A DNA stretch of 38,479 nt from Planctomycetota bacterium (GCA_039182125.1 JBCDCH010000038.1:1-38479), one strand, 5' to 3'. Counted from the first letter of the stretch, positions 8,593 to 17,235 are shown. The notes: generated from the letters alone by a model not told the origin. Program-made: numbers and translations.

Positions 8593-9731
8593 TGATCGTC
8601 GCGACGTTCCTGTGCATGCTGCTGTTCGCGCCGCCGGCAGCCGCGCCGACGGTCGAACCGGTGACGTCGGTGGTGCCGTTCCCGCGTGGGTTGGCGTTGC
8701 ACGACGGGACGCTGTACGTGCTGGCAAGGGGCCGAGTCCGCGGGGCGGGTGGGGTCGATGCCGGGCTCGACGACATGGCGGGCACGCTCTTCGCCGTAGA
8801 CCCGGATGGCGATGATCCGACGACCAACGGCGTTGTCGTCGCCCGCCCAACCGACCCGCCGTTCCACCTGCTCGACCGCACGATGGATCCGGTCGACGAA
8901 ACGCGCACCGACCGCCCGTACTGCACGCTCCGTTTCGACCCGGCGACGCAGTCGTTTTACCTCTGCGCGTTCAGCGGCATCGACGGCCAGGGGACGGCCT
9001 TTCGCAAGAATGCCAGTGACGCCGTCCTTCGTTACGACCTCCGCACTCGGCGGTGGTACGAAGTCGCGCGTCATGCGGGCGGTTGGGATTACGCCGAGGC
9101 GCAGCCGAAGGGGCCGAACAACTGCCTGGTCATCGGACGGTGGCTCTACGTGGTCGGCAAGGACAACCACATGCTCGTCCGGCACGACCTGACACCGCTG
9201 CGTGCCGATCCCGAAGGCGACGCCGGCCCGGCAACGTTGGTCTTCGGCGACATGCTGCGGCTTGCCGACGGGTCGACCGAAACCGTCCAAGGCCACTCCG
9301 CGCTCGCCGTTCGTGACGGTTACCTTTACGTTGGCTTCCGCACCAGCGGCCAGATCATCCGCGTCCGGCTCGACGATGATGAACCGGCCCGCCCGGTCGT
9401 CGCGGAGGTCGTCGCGCGCTTTCCCGCATGGGATCCGATCGCCGGTACCAGTGCCGACATCACCGACATCGGCTTCGACCCCGACGGGCGGTTGTACGTG
9501 ATCAACGCCCAGCCGGCCCGCATACACCGTTTTCGGCCCGACCCGACCGACGTGTACGACGGCGGCTTATCGCAGCCCTGGGTCAATCTCGCTGAAACAC
9601 TCGGCAAGCCGACGCTCAAGGCCGAAAATCTTTTGGTTGCCGACGATGGGAGCGTGTTCGTCACGACCGGCGACCCATACGGCCGGGACGACGGACTGGG
9701 CGGCGTGGTGTACCGCGTGCGCGAGGGCTAA
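8592..9731 (+). CDS. Secreted beta-propeller-like protein
   Basis: A 379-residue protein with a signal peptide (MIVATFLCMLLFAPPAAA). It has repeated blade-like units of the NHL/SMP-30 type: FPRGLALHDGTLYVL, YCTLRFDPATQSFYLC, NCLVIGRWLYVVG, SALAVRDGYLYVGF, ITDIGFDPDGRLYVIN, ENLLVADDGSVFVTTGDP. Such proteins are often extracytoplasmic enzymes or binding proteins; the substrate is not evident. The start codon shares TGATG with the preceding stop, so it is the last member of the GroES-like/pseudo-receiver run. The functional link among the three is not obvious. Confidence 0.8.
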   Translation: MIVATFLCMLLFAPPAAAPTVEPVTSVVPFPRGLALHDGTLYVLARGRVRGAGGVDAGLDDMAGTLFAVDPDGDDPTTNGVVVARPTDPPFHLLDRTMDPVDETRTDRPYCTLRFDPATQSFYLCAFSGIDGQGTAFRKNASDAVLRYDLRTRRWYEVARHAGGWDYAEAQPKGPNNCLVIGRWLYVVGKDNHMLVRHDLTPLRADPEGDAGPATLVFGDMLRLADGSTETVQGHSALAVRDGYLYVGFRTSGQIIRVRLDDDEPARPVVAEVVARFPAWDPIAGTSADITDIGFDPDGRLYVINAQPARIHRFRPDPTDVYDGGLSQPWVNLAETLGKPTLKAENLLVADDGSVFVTTGDPYGRDDGLGGVVYRVREG

Positions 9732-9745
9732 GCTAAGGGCACGTC

Positions 9746-10306
9746 ATGCCCACCGCCACGAAATCCAAACCCGCCAAGGACCAACGGCTCGCCACGCCCC
9801 CGTCGGTGCCTGGGCACGGTGATGCGATTCCGGCGACGATCCCGGCGTGTTCGATGTTCCGCCGCTACCTTCGAAGCCACGGCCAGAAGTACACCCCCGA
9901 GCGGGCCGCGATCCTTGACGCGGTGCTGCAGACCGAGGGGCTTTTCGAGGCCGAGCAACTGGCCGACGAGCTCAAGTCCAGCGGCAACCGCACGAGCCGG
10001 GCGACGGTCTACCGGACGCTCACGCATCTGACCGACGCGGGGATCGTCAAGCAGGTGTTCCTCGGCCAACGCAGCGCCCACTACGAAGTCATCGCCGGCC
10101 GGGAGACTAACGACTACATCGTGTGCGTCGAGACCGGCCAGGTCGTGGCGGTGCCGGGCGAACTGCTCAAACCCCTACGGGAAAAACTGGCTTCCGAGCA
10201 CGGCTTCTCGGCCCTAAGCCACCAATTTGTGATCTACGGGCTCGGCCCAGAGGCACGCGCATCGGCGGGCGACGATGAGCAGGGCGACAATCAGCCTGAA
10301 AGTTAA
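9746..10306 (+). CDS. Fur-family regulator without canonical metal ligands
   Basis: A 186-residue protein. Residues about 36-105 form the Fur winged helix (FRRYLRSHGQKYTPERAAIL, then TSRATVYRTLTHLTDAGIVKQV with the recognition helix ATVYRTL). The dimerisation part is short. Where classical Fur has HHDHLICLDCG this protein has TNDYIVCVETG (about 121-131), so the regulatory-site His residues and the second Cys of the structural zinc site are gone. It also has an N-terminal extension of about 35 residues. It probably binds DNA as a dimer, but how it senses iron or peroxide is unclear. TAAGCT lies 11 nt before the ATG, and AAGG may act as a weak ribosome-binding site. Confidence 0.88.
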   Translation: MPTATKSKPAKDQRLATPPSVPGHGDAIPATIPACSMFRRYLRSHGQKYTPERAAILDAVLQTEGLFEAEQLADELKSSGNRTSRATVYRTLTHLTDAGIVKQVFLGQRSAHYEVIAGRETNDYIVCVETGQVVAVPGELLKPLREKLASEHGFSALSHQFVIYGLGPEARASAGDDEQGDNQPES

Positions 10307-10706
10307 AAATCGTCACCGAGAAAGGTTGCGTCTGACCAGTTTCGGCACATATCGTGTCCGCAAAGAGGCGTAAATACGTGTTTATGCCCGGCTATCGCCG
10401 TTTGCGAAAAAGTTCCCGGAAAAACGAGGAGTCGACAAACCTGGCAAGAAGATGCGGGTCTATAAGACGCGGCCAACACGGTCGGCATCGCAATGATGCC
10501 ATTTGTGATCTGAGTTGGGCGTGATTCGCGACGATGCCGGTTGCCCGGTTTCGGGCCGCGATTCGATCCGAGCTGGTGGGGAAATCCCGTCGGTTTGGCG
10601 ACATGTGTCAGGTGTCCGGCGGAGCCGGTGTGCCTGATCGGTGTTGCCGGCATGCGGTCTGTTTTGTCCCGTAAGGGGTGGTACTCGACCGGTCGGATCA
10701 GGATGT

Positions 10707-10868
10707 TCAGCACAGGGCGGCGAAGGTGGCCAAGGTCAGCAGAGCGATGCGGACTTTGGGTGCCCAAGCCACGGCCGAGACTTCCCGGCCGGCACGGTCA
10801 GCGATGGCCGCGAGTCGGCCAAGTTCGGCGACGGCTTTGCTCTGTGCGGGGGTGTTGAGGCCAGTCAT
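10707..10868 (-). CDS. Possible small membrane protein, 53 aa
   Basis: ATG-initiated frame beginning MTGLNTPAQSKAVAELG and ending in a hydrophobic helix VRIALLTLATFAALC. Third codon positions are strongly G/C, unlike the surrounding DNA, which is the main support. A weak GAG lies about 12 nt before the ATG. An amphipathic N-terminal helix with one C-terminal membrane anchor would be plausible. I do not recognise a family, and a chance frame remains possible. Confidence 0.35.
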   Translation of the reverse strand: MTGLNTPAQSKAVAELGRLAAIADRAGREVSAVAWAPKVRIALLTLATFAALC

Positions 10869-11200
10869 GCACGACCAATCTCAACGCCCGTGCCGGAATC
10901 GCCAAACCGGCGCGAAATGGGCGACAGTTCGGTGGACAGGCTGAACGGTCATGCCCGACTATTCCCGCGTAAGTGTATGTAATCGCTTTGGTTATGTTGG
11001 ATACCGGGCTCCGTCCTGCCATGAAGTAGCGGCATGAACGGGGCATTCGTTCGGCGACCGATTCGTGTCGGTCGCACCCACCTGAACGCCGGTCTGTAAC
11101 GAATGTTGACACAAAGCGACGCCGCCCGTTGCGGCAATCCGTCCGCTCGGCCGATCCTTCGGCTCTCGTGGTCGGACCAGACCCCGCCCGGGGAGTTTTC

Positions 11201-11233
11201 ATGGCGACGTGTGCCGTGCCACGCCCCGGGTGA
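11201..11233 (+). CDS. Possible 10-aa leader peptide (MATCAVPRPG)
   Basis: GGGGAG lies 5 nt before the ATG, which is better spaced than at most genes here. The frame stops after ten codons, before the AraC-type gene. It could be an upstream ORF or chance. Confidence 0.2.
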   Translation: MATCAVPRPG

Positions 11234-11254
11234 CTAAATCATCGAAAGGGTGAA

Positions 11255-11267
11255 TCGGTTTAACCGA
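11255..11267. repeat. Palindrome TCGGTT-T-AACCGA
   Basis: A perfect 6-bp dyad with a one-base centre, 49 bp before the first possible start of the AraC-type gene. It may be an operator. Confidence 0.35.
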
Positions 11268-11316
11268 CCACCTCCCTGTCCCGCGTCATGCCGGGGCCGG
11301 CTCAACCCACTGTCCC

Positions 11317-12633
11317 ATGAACCACAATCGCTCCCCCGTCAACCGCCCCGGTCCCTCCGCGGCTGGCGACACCGACTCCACGGAGACTACCATGGAAACC
11401 GAACACCGCGCCCCGTCCGCCCGAGATCACGCGGCCGCCCACGCCGAGTTCACCAGCGACCCCGATCGCGCAAGCTCGGCTCGCAGCGGTCGCGGCAAGA
11501 CGCCCGTCCGCGATCTGCTTCAACGTATTCACCGCGAGGTGTCGTTCGCCCAGGCGGTGCTCGTCTCCACGATGCCGCGGGGCGGCGTCCAGGTCATCGG
11601 CCCGGACTATGCCGACGACGGGATCGTCCGCGGATTGAGCCGCCTCGTCGACGGACAAGACCGCGTGACCTGGTCGGCATTGCTCACCGGTAAGCCGGCG
11701 GTGTCGGCCGAGCTTTGGCCTTCGCGTGAGTTGACCGGCTCGGAGTTCGAGAGTGCGGTGCTGCGTCCTTCAGGCCTCGGCGATCAACTCGCCGTGCCGA
11801 TGGCCGACGTCCTGCTGCCCGGATACCAGGGAGCGTTGGTGCTGTTCCGCGAAGCATCGGCGCAGCCGTTCACCGCCGCTGACGGCGAGCGCGTCGCCGC
11901 TCTCGGCAAGGACATCGAAAAGCAGCTGCACCGCAGCCCGGCACCGTCGGGACCGATGCCGCACGAACTCGCCACGCCGATGATCGCTTTCGGACCCGGC
12001 GGACAGGTCTTGTACCCGGCCGATGGCGAGCAGGCCCTGGCCGGCCTGAGTGGCCGTCTCCGCAGCCAGCTCGAGCAGGTCGTGCGCAAGGCCCTCGACA
12101 AGCGCGGCACTGACGCCGGCGGCAAGCGCGTGGTCATCCCGGATGATCGCGGCGACCTATGGGCGTTCCGCGTGCGGCGTGTCGAGTCGTACCCCGCACT
12201 GACCGGCCCGGCCGGGCTGTCCGCTGACATGCCCGTGGTGTTCGTCACGCACCAGCCGGCGCCCGCGGATTTCGCGGCCGTCACCGCGGAAGACGTCGCC
12301 GCTGACGATGAGGTCGCCCGCCTCGTGCCGGCCGTGCGGTTCATGTACGACGAGCACCGCAACGGCCCGACGCTCGAGGTCATCGCCAAGCACGTCCACC
12401 TGAGCCCGTTCCACTTTCACCGCCGCTTTACCGAACTGCTGGGTCTCACGCCCAAGCATTACCTGTTCGATTGTCAGATCGACACGGCCAAGCGGCAGTT
12501 GGTCGCCGGCATCGAACTGGCGGAAATCGCTCGGCATTGTGGGTTCGCCCACCAGTCGCACTTCACCAGTCGCTTCAAGCAGGCGACCGGCCTGACGCCG
12601 ACGCGTTGGCGGAAGCTCGCGCAGGCGAAGTAA
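11317..12633 (+). CDS. AraC/XylS-family regulator with GAF/PAS-like N-terminal region
   Basis: The C-terminal 110 residues are an AraC-type double helix-turn-helix: LEVIAKHVHLSPFHFHRRF, LGLTPKHYLFDCQID, LAEIARHCGFAHQSHFTSRF and TGLTPTRWRK, with the conserved second-helix GFAHQSHF. The N-terminal 290 residues look like a GAF-like sensor (LLQRIHREVSFAQAVLVSTM, LAVPMADVLLPGYQGALVLF) followed by a possible PAS-like part (MIAFGPGGQVLYPADG, GDLWAFRVRRVE). The ligand is unknown. The ATG at 11317 has no ribosome-binding site; the ATG at 11392 has GGAG 6 nt upstream and is probably the true start, giving 413 residues. A strong terminator follows. Confidence 0.88.
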   Translation: MNHNRSPVNRPGPSAAGDTDSTETTMETEHRAPSARDHAAAHAEFTSDPDRASSARSGRGKTPVRDLLQRIHREVSFAQAVLVSTMPRGGVQVIGPDYADDGIVRGLSRLVDGQDRVTWSALLTGKPAVSAELWPSRELTGSEFESAVLRPSGLGDQLAVPMADVLLPGYQGALVLFREASAQPFTAADGERVAALGKDIEKQLHRSPAPSGPMPHELATPMIAFGPGGQVLYPADGEQALAGLSGRLRSQLEQVVRKALDKRGTDAGGKRVVIPDDRGDLWAFRVRRVESYPALTGPAGLSADMPVVFVTHQPAPADFAAVTAEDVAADDEVARLVPAVRFMYDEHRNGPTLEVIAKHVHLSPFHFHRRFTELLGLTPKHYLFDCQIDTAKRQLVAGIELAEIARHCGFAHQSHFTSRFKQATGLTPTRWRKLAQAK

Positions 12634-12658
12634 GCGCGGAACCGATTCCCCCTTCCCC

Positions 12659-12695
12659 ACGGGTGGTCGCCGGCAACGGTGGCCGCCCGTTTTGT
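12659..12695 (+). terminator. Rho-independent terminator with GCAA tetraloop
   Basis: Arms 12659-12672 and 12677-12690 pair over 14 positions, three of them G-U. The loop is a GNRA-type GCAA, and TTTGT follows. It ends the AraC-type transcript. Confidence 0.85.
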
Positions 12696-12751
12696 ATGTG
12701 CGGCGTCTGTTACGTTGTGTCGGCCGTTGCCCGGTGGTTTGATGCGCTGCG

Positions 12752-13594
12752 GTGACGGCCCACGCCAAGCAATCCGACGTGCCGACCGCCTTCGCGCAAT
12801 CGTTCAGCCATTGGCCGAGTTGGCCGGTGCCGCACGGGATTTCGCTGCCGGTGCTCTCGCCGCACGAGTGTCCGTACCTGCCGGGCCGGGAGGCGCGTAG
12901 CCGGGCGTTCATGATCGAGAATCTGCCGGCGACGGTGTACGACGAACTGATGGACGCGGGCTTCCGACGCAGCGGCAAACTGGTGTACCAACCGGCGTGC
13001 GAGGGCTGTCGTGAATGCCGGCCGATCCGTGTGGTCACCGAGGCGTTCAAGCCCAGCAAGAGCCAGCGGAAAGCCCTCAACCGCAACGCAGACCTGACCG
13101 TGACGCCCGAGGCCAATCGGCTCACCGACGAGAAGTTCGAGCTCTATCGCCGCTACTACGCCCAATGGCACGGCCGCGACGATCACAGCCGTGAGGATTT
13201 GGAGCGTTTCCTGTACGATTCGCCGGTACACACGATCGACATGCTCTACCGCGATGGCACGGGCAAGTTGCTGGGCGTGGGCGTGTGTGACGTGTCGCCG
13301 TTGACGTTCAGCAGCGTGTACTTCTACTTCGACCCGGCCGAGAAACGGCGCTCGCTCGGCACCTTCGGCGCGATCACCGAGATCCGCCGTGCCGCCCAGT
13401 TGCACCTGCGGCACTACTACCTCGGGTACTGGATCCCGGGCTGCGGACAGATGGCGTACAAGAACCGTTTCAAGCCGTACGAAATCCTTCACACCGATGG
13501 CATCTGGCGTAGCAGCGGCGATGATGAACGCCATGTCGAGTTCAACGCCGCGAACGGACAAAGTCCTGGCGTACCTCACGCGCGAACGCGGTGA
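12752..13594 (+). CDS. bpt: Leucyl/arginyl-tRNA-protein transferase (Bpt/Ate family)
   Basis: A 280-residue enzyme that moves an amino acid from aminoacyl-tRNA to the N-terminus of a protein. In bacterial Bpt this is leucine onto N-terminal Asp or Glu, feeding the ClpS/ClpAP N-degron pathway. The ATE N-terminal motif CPYLPGREARSRAF (40-53), the cysteine cluster CEGCREC (83-89), and the C-terminal GNAT-like part with SSVYFYFDP, LGYWIPGCGQMAYKNRFKP and Y/H residues are all present. Length is normal. The GTG start is preceded by TTGTGT, 17 bp, then TTTGAT 8 nt before it. The last 74 bp overlap the NUDIX-GNAT gene in another frame, so the two are probably co-translated. Confidence 0.9.
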   Translation: MTAHAKQSDVPTAFAQSFSHWPSWPVPHGISLPVLSPHECPYLPGREARSRAFMIENLPATVYDELMDAGFRRSGKLVYQPACEGCRECRPIRVVTEAFKPSKSQRKALNRNADLTVTPEANRLTDEKFELYRRYYAQWHGRDDHSREDLERFLYDSPVHTIDMLYRDGTGKLLGVGVCDVSPLTFSSVYFYFDPAEKRRSLGTFGAITEIRRAAQLHLRHYYLGYWIPGCGQMAYKNRFKPYEILHTDGIWRSSGDDERHVEFNAANGQSPGVPHARTR

Positions 13595-14531
13595 CGACCT
13601 GGAACTGCTGGCGTTTGTCAATCGCGACGCCGACGGCCCGACCGGTTGGGAAGTCCCCGGCGGGGGCGTCGACGAGGGCGAATCGCCCGAGGACGCCGTC
13701 GTTCGCGAGGTCCACGAGGAAGCCGGCCTCGACGACGCGCGGGTTGTGCGGAAGCTCACGACCACGCCGTGGTGGAACAGCTACCGCGACTTCGTTCAGA
13801 CTCGGCACGTTTACGAGCTGGCCGTCGACCGTGATCTTCCCAACGCGTGGCAGCACACGGTCCATGGCGACGGCGGTGATAATGGCAAACGCTTCGCGTA
13901 CCGCTGGCTGCCGGTGCGGTATGCCGGGGCGCTGGCGTGGGGGATGGGGGAGTATGCGGACTTGCTTCTCGACAACCGCCGGAAGCCGACGACTCGCGGC
14001 CCCGAGTCCGCTTCGCATCGCCCGGTCGAACTACCCGGAGACGTCAAAATCCGTCCCGCGACCGCGTCCGACCTCGGTGCGATCACCGAGCTGCGCAATC
14101 ACTACATCCGCACCACCACGGCGATCTACACCGACAAGCCCGCGGAGGAAATGGACCTTTGGCAACGGCTCAAGACCGCCAACGCCGATCGACATCCGCT
14201 GATCGTCGCGGTCGATCACGGCAAGGTGCTCGGGTACGCGTCGTTGAGCCCGTTCGATCCCAAGCCCGGCTTCGCGACGACCGTCGAGGATTCGATCTAC
14301 GTCGCCCCGACACACGCCGGTCAGGGGCTCGGCTCGGCGCTCATGGCCGACCTTATCCGGCGGGCCGAGAAGGCTGGGCACCACATGGTTTACGCGCAGA
14401 TCGACAGCCAGATGCACGCCAGCCGCCGGCTCCACGAGCGGTTCGGTTTCGAGCAGGTCGGCGTGCTCAAGGAAGTCGGTCGCAAGTTCGGCAAGTGGTG
14501 CGATTGTGAGCTGTGGGCGAAGCACCTATGA
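13521..14531 (+). CDS. NUDIX hydrolase-GNAT acetyltransferase fusion
   Basis: A 336-residue two-domain protein. The NUDIX domain occupies about 10-150, with a complete NUDIX box at about 47-69 (GGGVDEGE ... REVHEEAGL) that binds the metal for pyrophosphate hydrolysis. The GNAT domain occupies about 175-336 and resembles phosphinothricin/methionine-sulfoximine acetyltransferases (IRPATASDLGAITELRNHY, IYVAPTHAGQGLGSALM with the QGLGSA acetyl-CoA loop, GFEQVGVLKEVGRKFGKW). The pair is one uninterrupted frame. Starts at 13521, 13524 or 13533 are all possible; all lie inside the end of the Bpt gene. The substrates of either half are unknown; the NUDIX part could clean up a nucleotide or CoA derivative. 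Confidence 0.88.
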   Translation: MMNAMSSSTPRTDKVLAYLTRERGDDLELLAFVNRDADGPTGWEVPGGGVDEGESPEDAVVREVHEEAGLDDARVVRKLTTTPWWNSYRDFVQTRHVYELAVDRDLPNAWQHTVHGDGGDNGKRFAYRWLPVRYAGALAWGMGEYADLLLDNRRKPTTRGPESASHRPVELPGDVKIRPATASDLGAITELRNHYIRTTTAIYTDKPAEEMDLWQRLKTANADRHPLIVAVDHGKVLGYASLSPFDPKPGFATTVEDSIYVAPTHAGQGLGSALMADLIRRAEKAGHHMVYAQIDSQMHASRRLHERFGFEQVGVLKEVGRKFGKWCDCELWAKHL

Positions 14532-14592
14532 CAAATCCTTCTCGCATTTGCAAGCGCTTCTGATAAGGTCGTCGCACCGACGAGGAGGTCGC

Positions 14593-17163
14593 GTGTTGAA
14601 GCAAATGAGTTTGGTCGGCGCCGTTGTTGTGGCGTGTGCTTCGGTCGTGGTGCCGAGCTTTGCCGAGCCGGAGGTGATGCGGAAATCGGAGACGGCGACG
14701 GTGCCGTTCGTGATGCCGCTGGACGACGTGGCCGAGACGCCGACGTCGCTGACGTTCCTCAACGACGGCCCGGCCAATGCGCGCGTGGTGGTCGACGGTG
14801 ACCGATTACTGGCCGATGGTGAGGAGATCGTTTTCTGGGGCGTGAACATCTGCGGTTCGGCCGCCTTCCCGCCCAAGGACAAAGCCGACGCTTACGCCGC
14901 CCGCCTTGCCAAAACCGGCGTCAACTGTGTCCGCCTGCACCACATCGACAACAACTGGCAGGCCGAGAACATCTTCGGTGAGCTTCCCAACGACACGACC
15001 CGGCAGCTCGCCGACGATCAGATCGACCGCATGAACTTCTTCGTCAGCCGGCTCATCGAGCACGGCATCTACGTCAACCTCAACGTGTTGTGCAGCCGAA
15101 AGTTCGTCGAAGGCGACGGGCTACCGCAGGACGTGCTCGACACCGAGTGGAAGCTCTCCCACACGCTCGGGTTCGTCGACCCTCAAATCCTCGAGCTCAA
15201 GAAGGAAACCGCCCGCCAACTGCTCGCGACGGTCAACCCCTACACCGGCAAGACCTATGCCGAAGACCCCGGCGTCGCGATCATCGAGATCACCAACGAG
15301 AACGGCCTGATCCAGCCGTTCCTGGAGAACAAGATCTACGCCTTCCCGCCGCGTCATCAGGAGATGCTGCGTGTGAAGTGGAACGACTGGCTCGCCGGCA
15401 AGTACGGCGATGCCGACGCGCTGCGGGCCGCTTGGGGGGAGCGGTCCGAGCCGCTCGGGCAAGCCATGAACCCACCGGTCGCCGCCGCAGGGGGTGCGGC
15501 GACCGGTTCCTGGAAACACCTCACCCAGGCCGGCAGCGAAGCGACGCTCACCGGGGACGGCGACGCGGTCCGCCTCGATATCACCCAGTCCGGTGCCGGC
15601 TGGACCGTCGAGTTCGTTTACGGCGGCGTCGAGATCGAAAAGGGCAAGCTCTACACGCTCAGCTTCGACGCCAAAAGTGAGAGTCATGAACACCTCCGAG
15701 CCAAGGTCGGCAAGAACGGCGTGCCCTGGACCCCGCTGGGGTTGAACCGTGGCGTCGGTCTTACGCCAGCTTGGAAAAGTTACTCGTACTCGTTCGTCGG
15801 TGCCGCAGGTGAGACGAACGCCCGGATTCTCTTCAGCGATCTGGGTTCGCGGGTCGGATCGGTCGACTTCCGAAACGTCGAGCTGTGTCCCGGCGGTGAG
15901 TTGAGGTTGCCCGATGCGTTGCCGTTGACGCCGCCGGACATCCCGCTGGTCGGCTTCGACGCACTTTCGGATCCGACGCCACAGGCCAAGGCCGACTACA
16001 TGGCGTTCCTCGCTGACACCGAGCAAGTGTATTGGTCACACATGGCCGACTACTTTCGTGACGAGCTCGGCGTCCAAGGGCTGATCGTTCCGACCATCGT
16101 CGGATACACCGCGCCGCACGTCATGGCACCGTACGACGCCATCGACACTCACGAGTACTGGACCATCCCGATCATGGGCGGCGGCGCTTGGGCGACGGAT
16201 TGGACCGTGCAGCCCGAGTCGATGCTCAAGAGCCCGTTCGCCGTGAGTGTTTCGGCCCCGGCGACCAAGCGGGTCGTCGGCAAGCCGTTCTTTCTCAGCG
16301 AGTTCAACCACTGCATCCCCAACCCCCATGCCGCCGAAGGGCCGCTCATGCTCGGCGGTTATGCGTCGCTCCAAGGCTGGAATGGCATGTGGTACTTCGC
16401 CTACCTCGGCGAGATCGAGGGTTGGGCGTCGGGCGCGATGGACAACATGTTCAACGTCGCCAACCACCCCGGTGTGCAGGTCAACAGCATCGTCAGCGCG
16501 TTGATGTACCGCCGTGGCGATGTTGATGCCGCCGAGGGCTGGGTGACGGCGACAATGACCGAGCGTGAGCAGGCCGAGCTGCTCGCCGGCGTCGGCCAGC
16601 CTTGGACCAACGTCAACGCCACCCACGTCGGCGTCACCCAGGAAACGGCCTTGCGTCATCGCATCGGTCTCCGGCTCGACGAAGACCAGACCGCTCCCAC
16701 GCCGCAAGGGCAAAACGTCGAACCGGGCACCGACACCATCACCGCGGACACGGGCCAACTCGCCTGGGACGTCGACGACCGTTACACGATCGACGCTCCG
16801 AAAGTAAAGGCGATGGTCGGCAGCGGCGCTGTCACGTTCGGCGACATTCGCTGGACGCCGGCCGACGATCGTTGGCACACGTTCGCTCTCATTGCCCTCG
16901 ATGATGCTCCGATCGGCGAGGCCGACCGCTTGCTTCTTGCCGTCACCGGCGAGGTCGTGAACACTGGCATGAAGTACACGCCCAACCGCGACAGCGTCCG
17001 TGACCAGTGGGGCAATGCGCCGACGTTGATCGACCCCGTCCACGGCACCCTCGACCTGCCCGGATACACGGTTACGCCCCTCGACGGCACCGGCGCACCC
17101 ATGGGCGCAGCCGTCGAGGCGATCAACGCCGACACGCTCTGGTATCTGCTCGAGAAACGGTGA
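14593..17163 (+). CDS. Exported glycoside hydrolase-like protein with internal CBM-like domain
   Basis: An 856-residue exported protein. After the signal peptide (LVGAVVVACASVVVPSFA) comes a clan-A type (beta/alpha)8 barrel: VNICGSAAFPPKD, GVNCVRLHHID, then ITNENG with Asn235-Glu236 as candidate acid/base, and later LSEFNH with Glu570 as candidate nucleophile. Between them, about residues 306-436, sits a beta-sandwich resembling carbohydrate-binding modules of the CBM4/9 type (WTVEFVYGGVEIEKGKLYTLSFDAK cut across 15600-15675, then SYSFVGAAG and VDFRNVEL). A C-terminal beta domain closes the protein. The substrate is unknown; plant or algal polysaccharide is likely. GAGGAGG at 14582-14588 marks the start; GTG 14593 or TTG 14596 would serve. 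TAAGGT at 14564-14569 may be the -10. Confidence 0.85.
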   Translation: MLKQMSLVGAVVVACASVVVPSFAEPEVMRKSETATVPFVMPLDDVAETPTSLTFLNDGPANARVVVDGDRLLADGEEIVFWGVNICGSAAFPPKDKADAYAARLAKTGVNCVRLHHIDNNWQAENIFGELPNDTTRQLADDQIDRMNFFVSRLIEHGIYVNLNVLCSRKFVEGDGLPQDVLDTEWKLSHTLGFVDPQILELKKETARQLLATVNPYTGKTYAEDPGVAIIEITNENGLIQPFLENKIYAFPPRHQEMLRVKWNDWLAGKYGDADALRAAWGERSEPLGQAMNPPVAAAGGAATGSWKHLTQAGSEATLTGDGDAVRLDITQSGAGWTVEFVYGGVEIEKGKLYTLSFDAKSESHEHLRAKVGKNGVPWTPLGLNRGVGLTPAWKSYSYSFVGAAGETNARILFSDLGSRVGSVDFRNVELCPGGELRLPDALPLTPPDIPLVGFDALSDPTPQAKADYMAFLADTEQVYWSHMADYFRDELGVQGLIVPTIVGYTAPHVMAPYDAIDTHEYWTIPIMGGGAWATDWTVQPESMLKSPFAVSVSAPATKRVVGKPFFLSEFNHCIPNPHAAEGPLMLGGYASLQGWNGMWYFAYLGEIEGWASGAMDNMFNVANHPGVQVNSIVSALMYRRGDVDAAEGWVTATMTEREQAELLAGVGQPWTNVNATHVGVTQETALRHRIGLRLDEDQTAPTPQGQNVEPGTDTITADTGQLAWDVDDRYTIDAPKVKAMVGSGAVTFGDIRWTPADDRWHTFALIALDDAPIGEADRLLLAVTGEVVNTGMKYTPNRDSVRDQWGNAPTLIDPVHGTLDLPGYTVTPLDGTGAPMGAAVEAINADTLWYLLEKR

Positions 17164-17201
17164 TGTTGAGCGGCTCCTGCTGCACGGGTCGCACGCGACG
17201 C

Positions 17202-17229
17202 TTGACGCGCTCGGCCCGATCTGCAACAT
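17202..17229 (+). promoter_or_regulatory. guaB promoter TTGACG-16-CAACAT
   Basis: A good -35 is followed after 16 bp by CAACAT, 6 nt before the guaB ATG. The first base of the -10 departs from TANNNT, but the spacing is that of the leaderless starts elsewhere in the window. Confidence 0.45.
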
Positions 17230-17235
17230 CCGCAC

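Larger units (their letters stand above)
10307..11316. other. About 1 kb with almost no coding signal
   Basis: This is the longest stretch without a convincing gene. The frames that stay open lack consistent third-position GC bias. Contents: one possible small minus-strand gene (10707-10868), an AT-rich spot near 10970-11000, a TTGACA -35-like hexamer at 11106-11111 without a good -10, a 10-codon frame with a good Shine-Dalgarno (11201-11233), and a 6-bp palindrome at 11255-11267. I saw no tRNA or known riboswitch. Confidence 0.5.

Noticed and set aside
7779-9527. 582-codon minus-strand frame over the GroES-like, pseudo-receiver and propeller genes
   Set aside because: Spans three plus-strand genes with family motifs and overlapping starts.
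10640-10703. CCTGATC...GATCAGG as a structured RNA
   Set aside because: Only 7 paired bases with a loop of about 50 nt.
10541-10858. 105-codon plus-strand frame in the 1-kb gap
   Set aside because: Arg/Pro/Cys-rich with no codon bias.
11106-11111. TTGACA as the promoter of the AraC-type gene
   Set aside because: No acceptable -10 at 16-18 bp, and over 200 bp to the start; kept only as a note.
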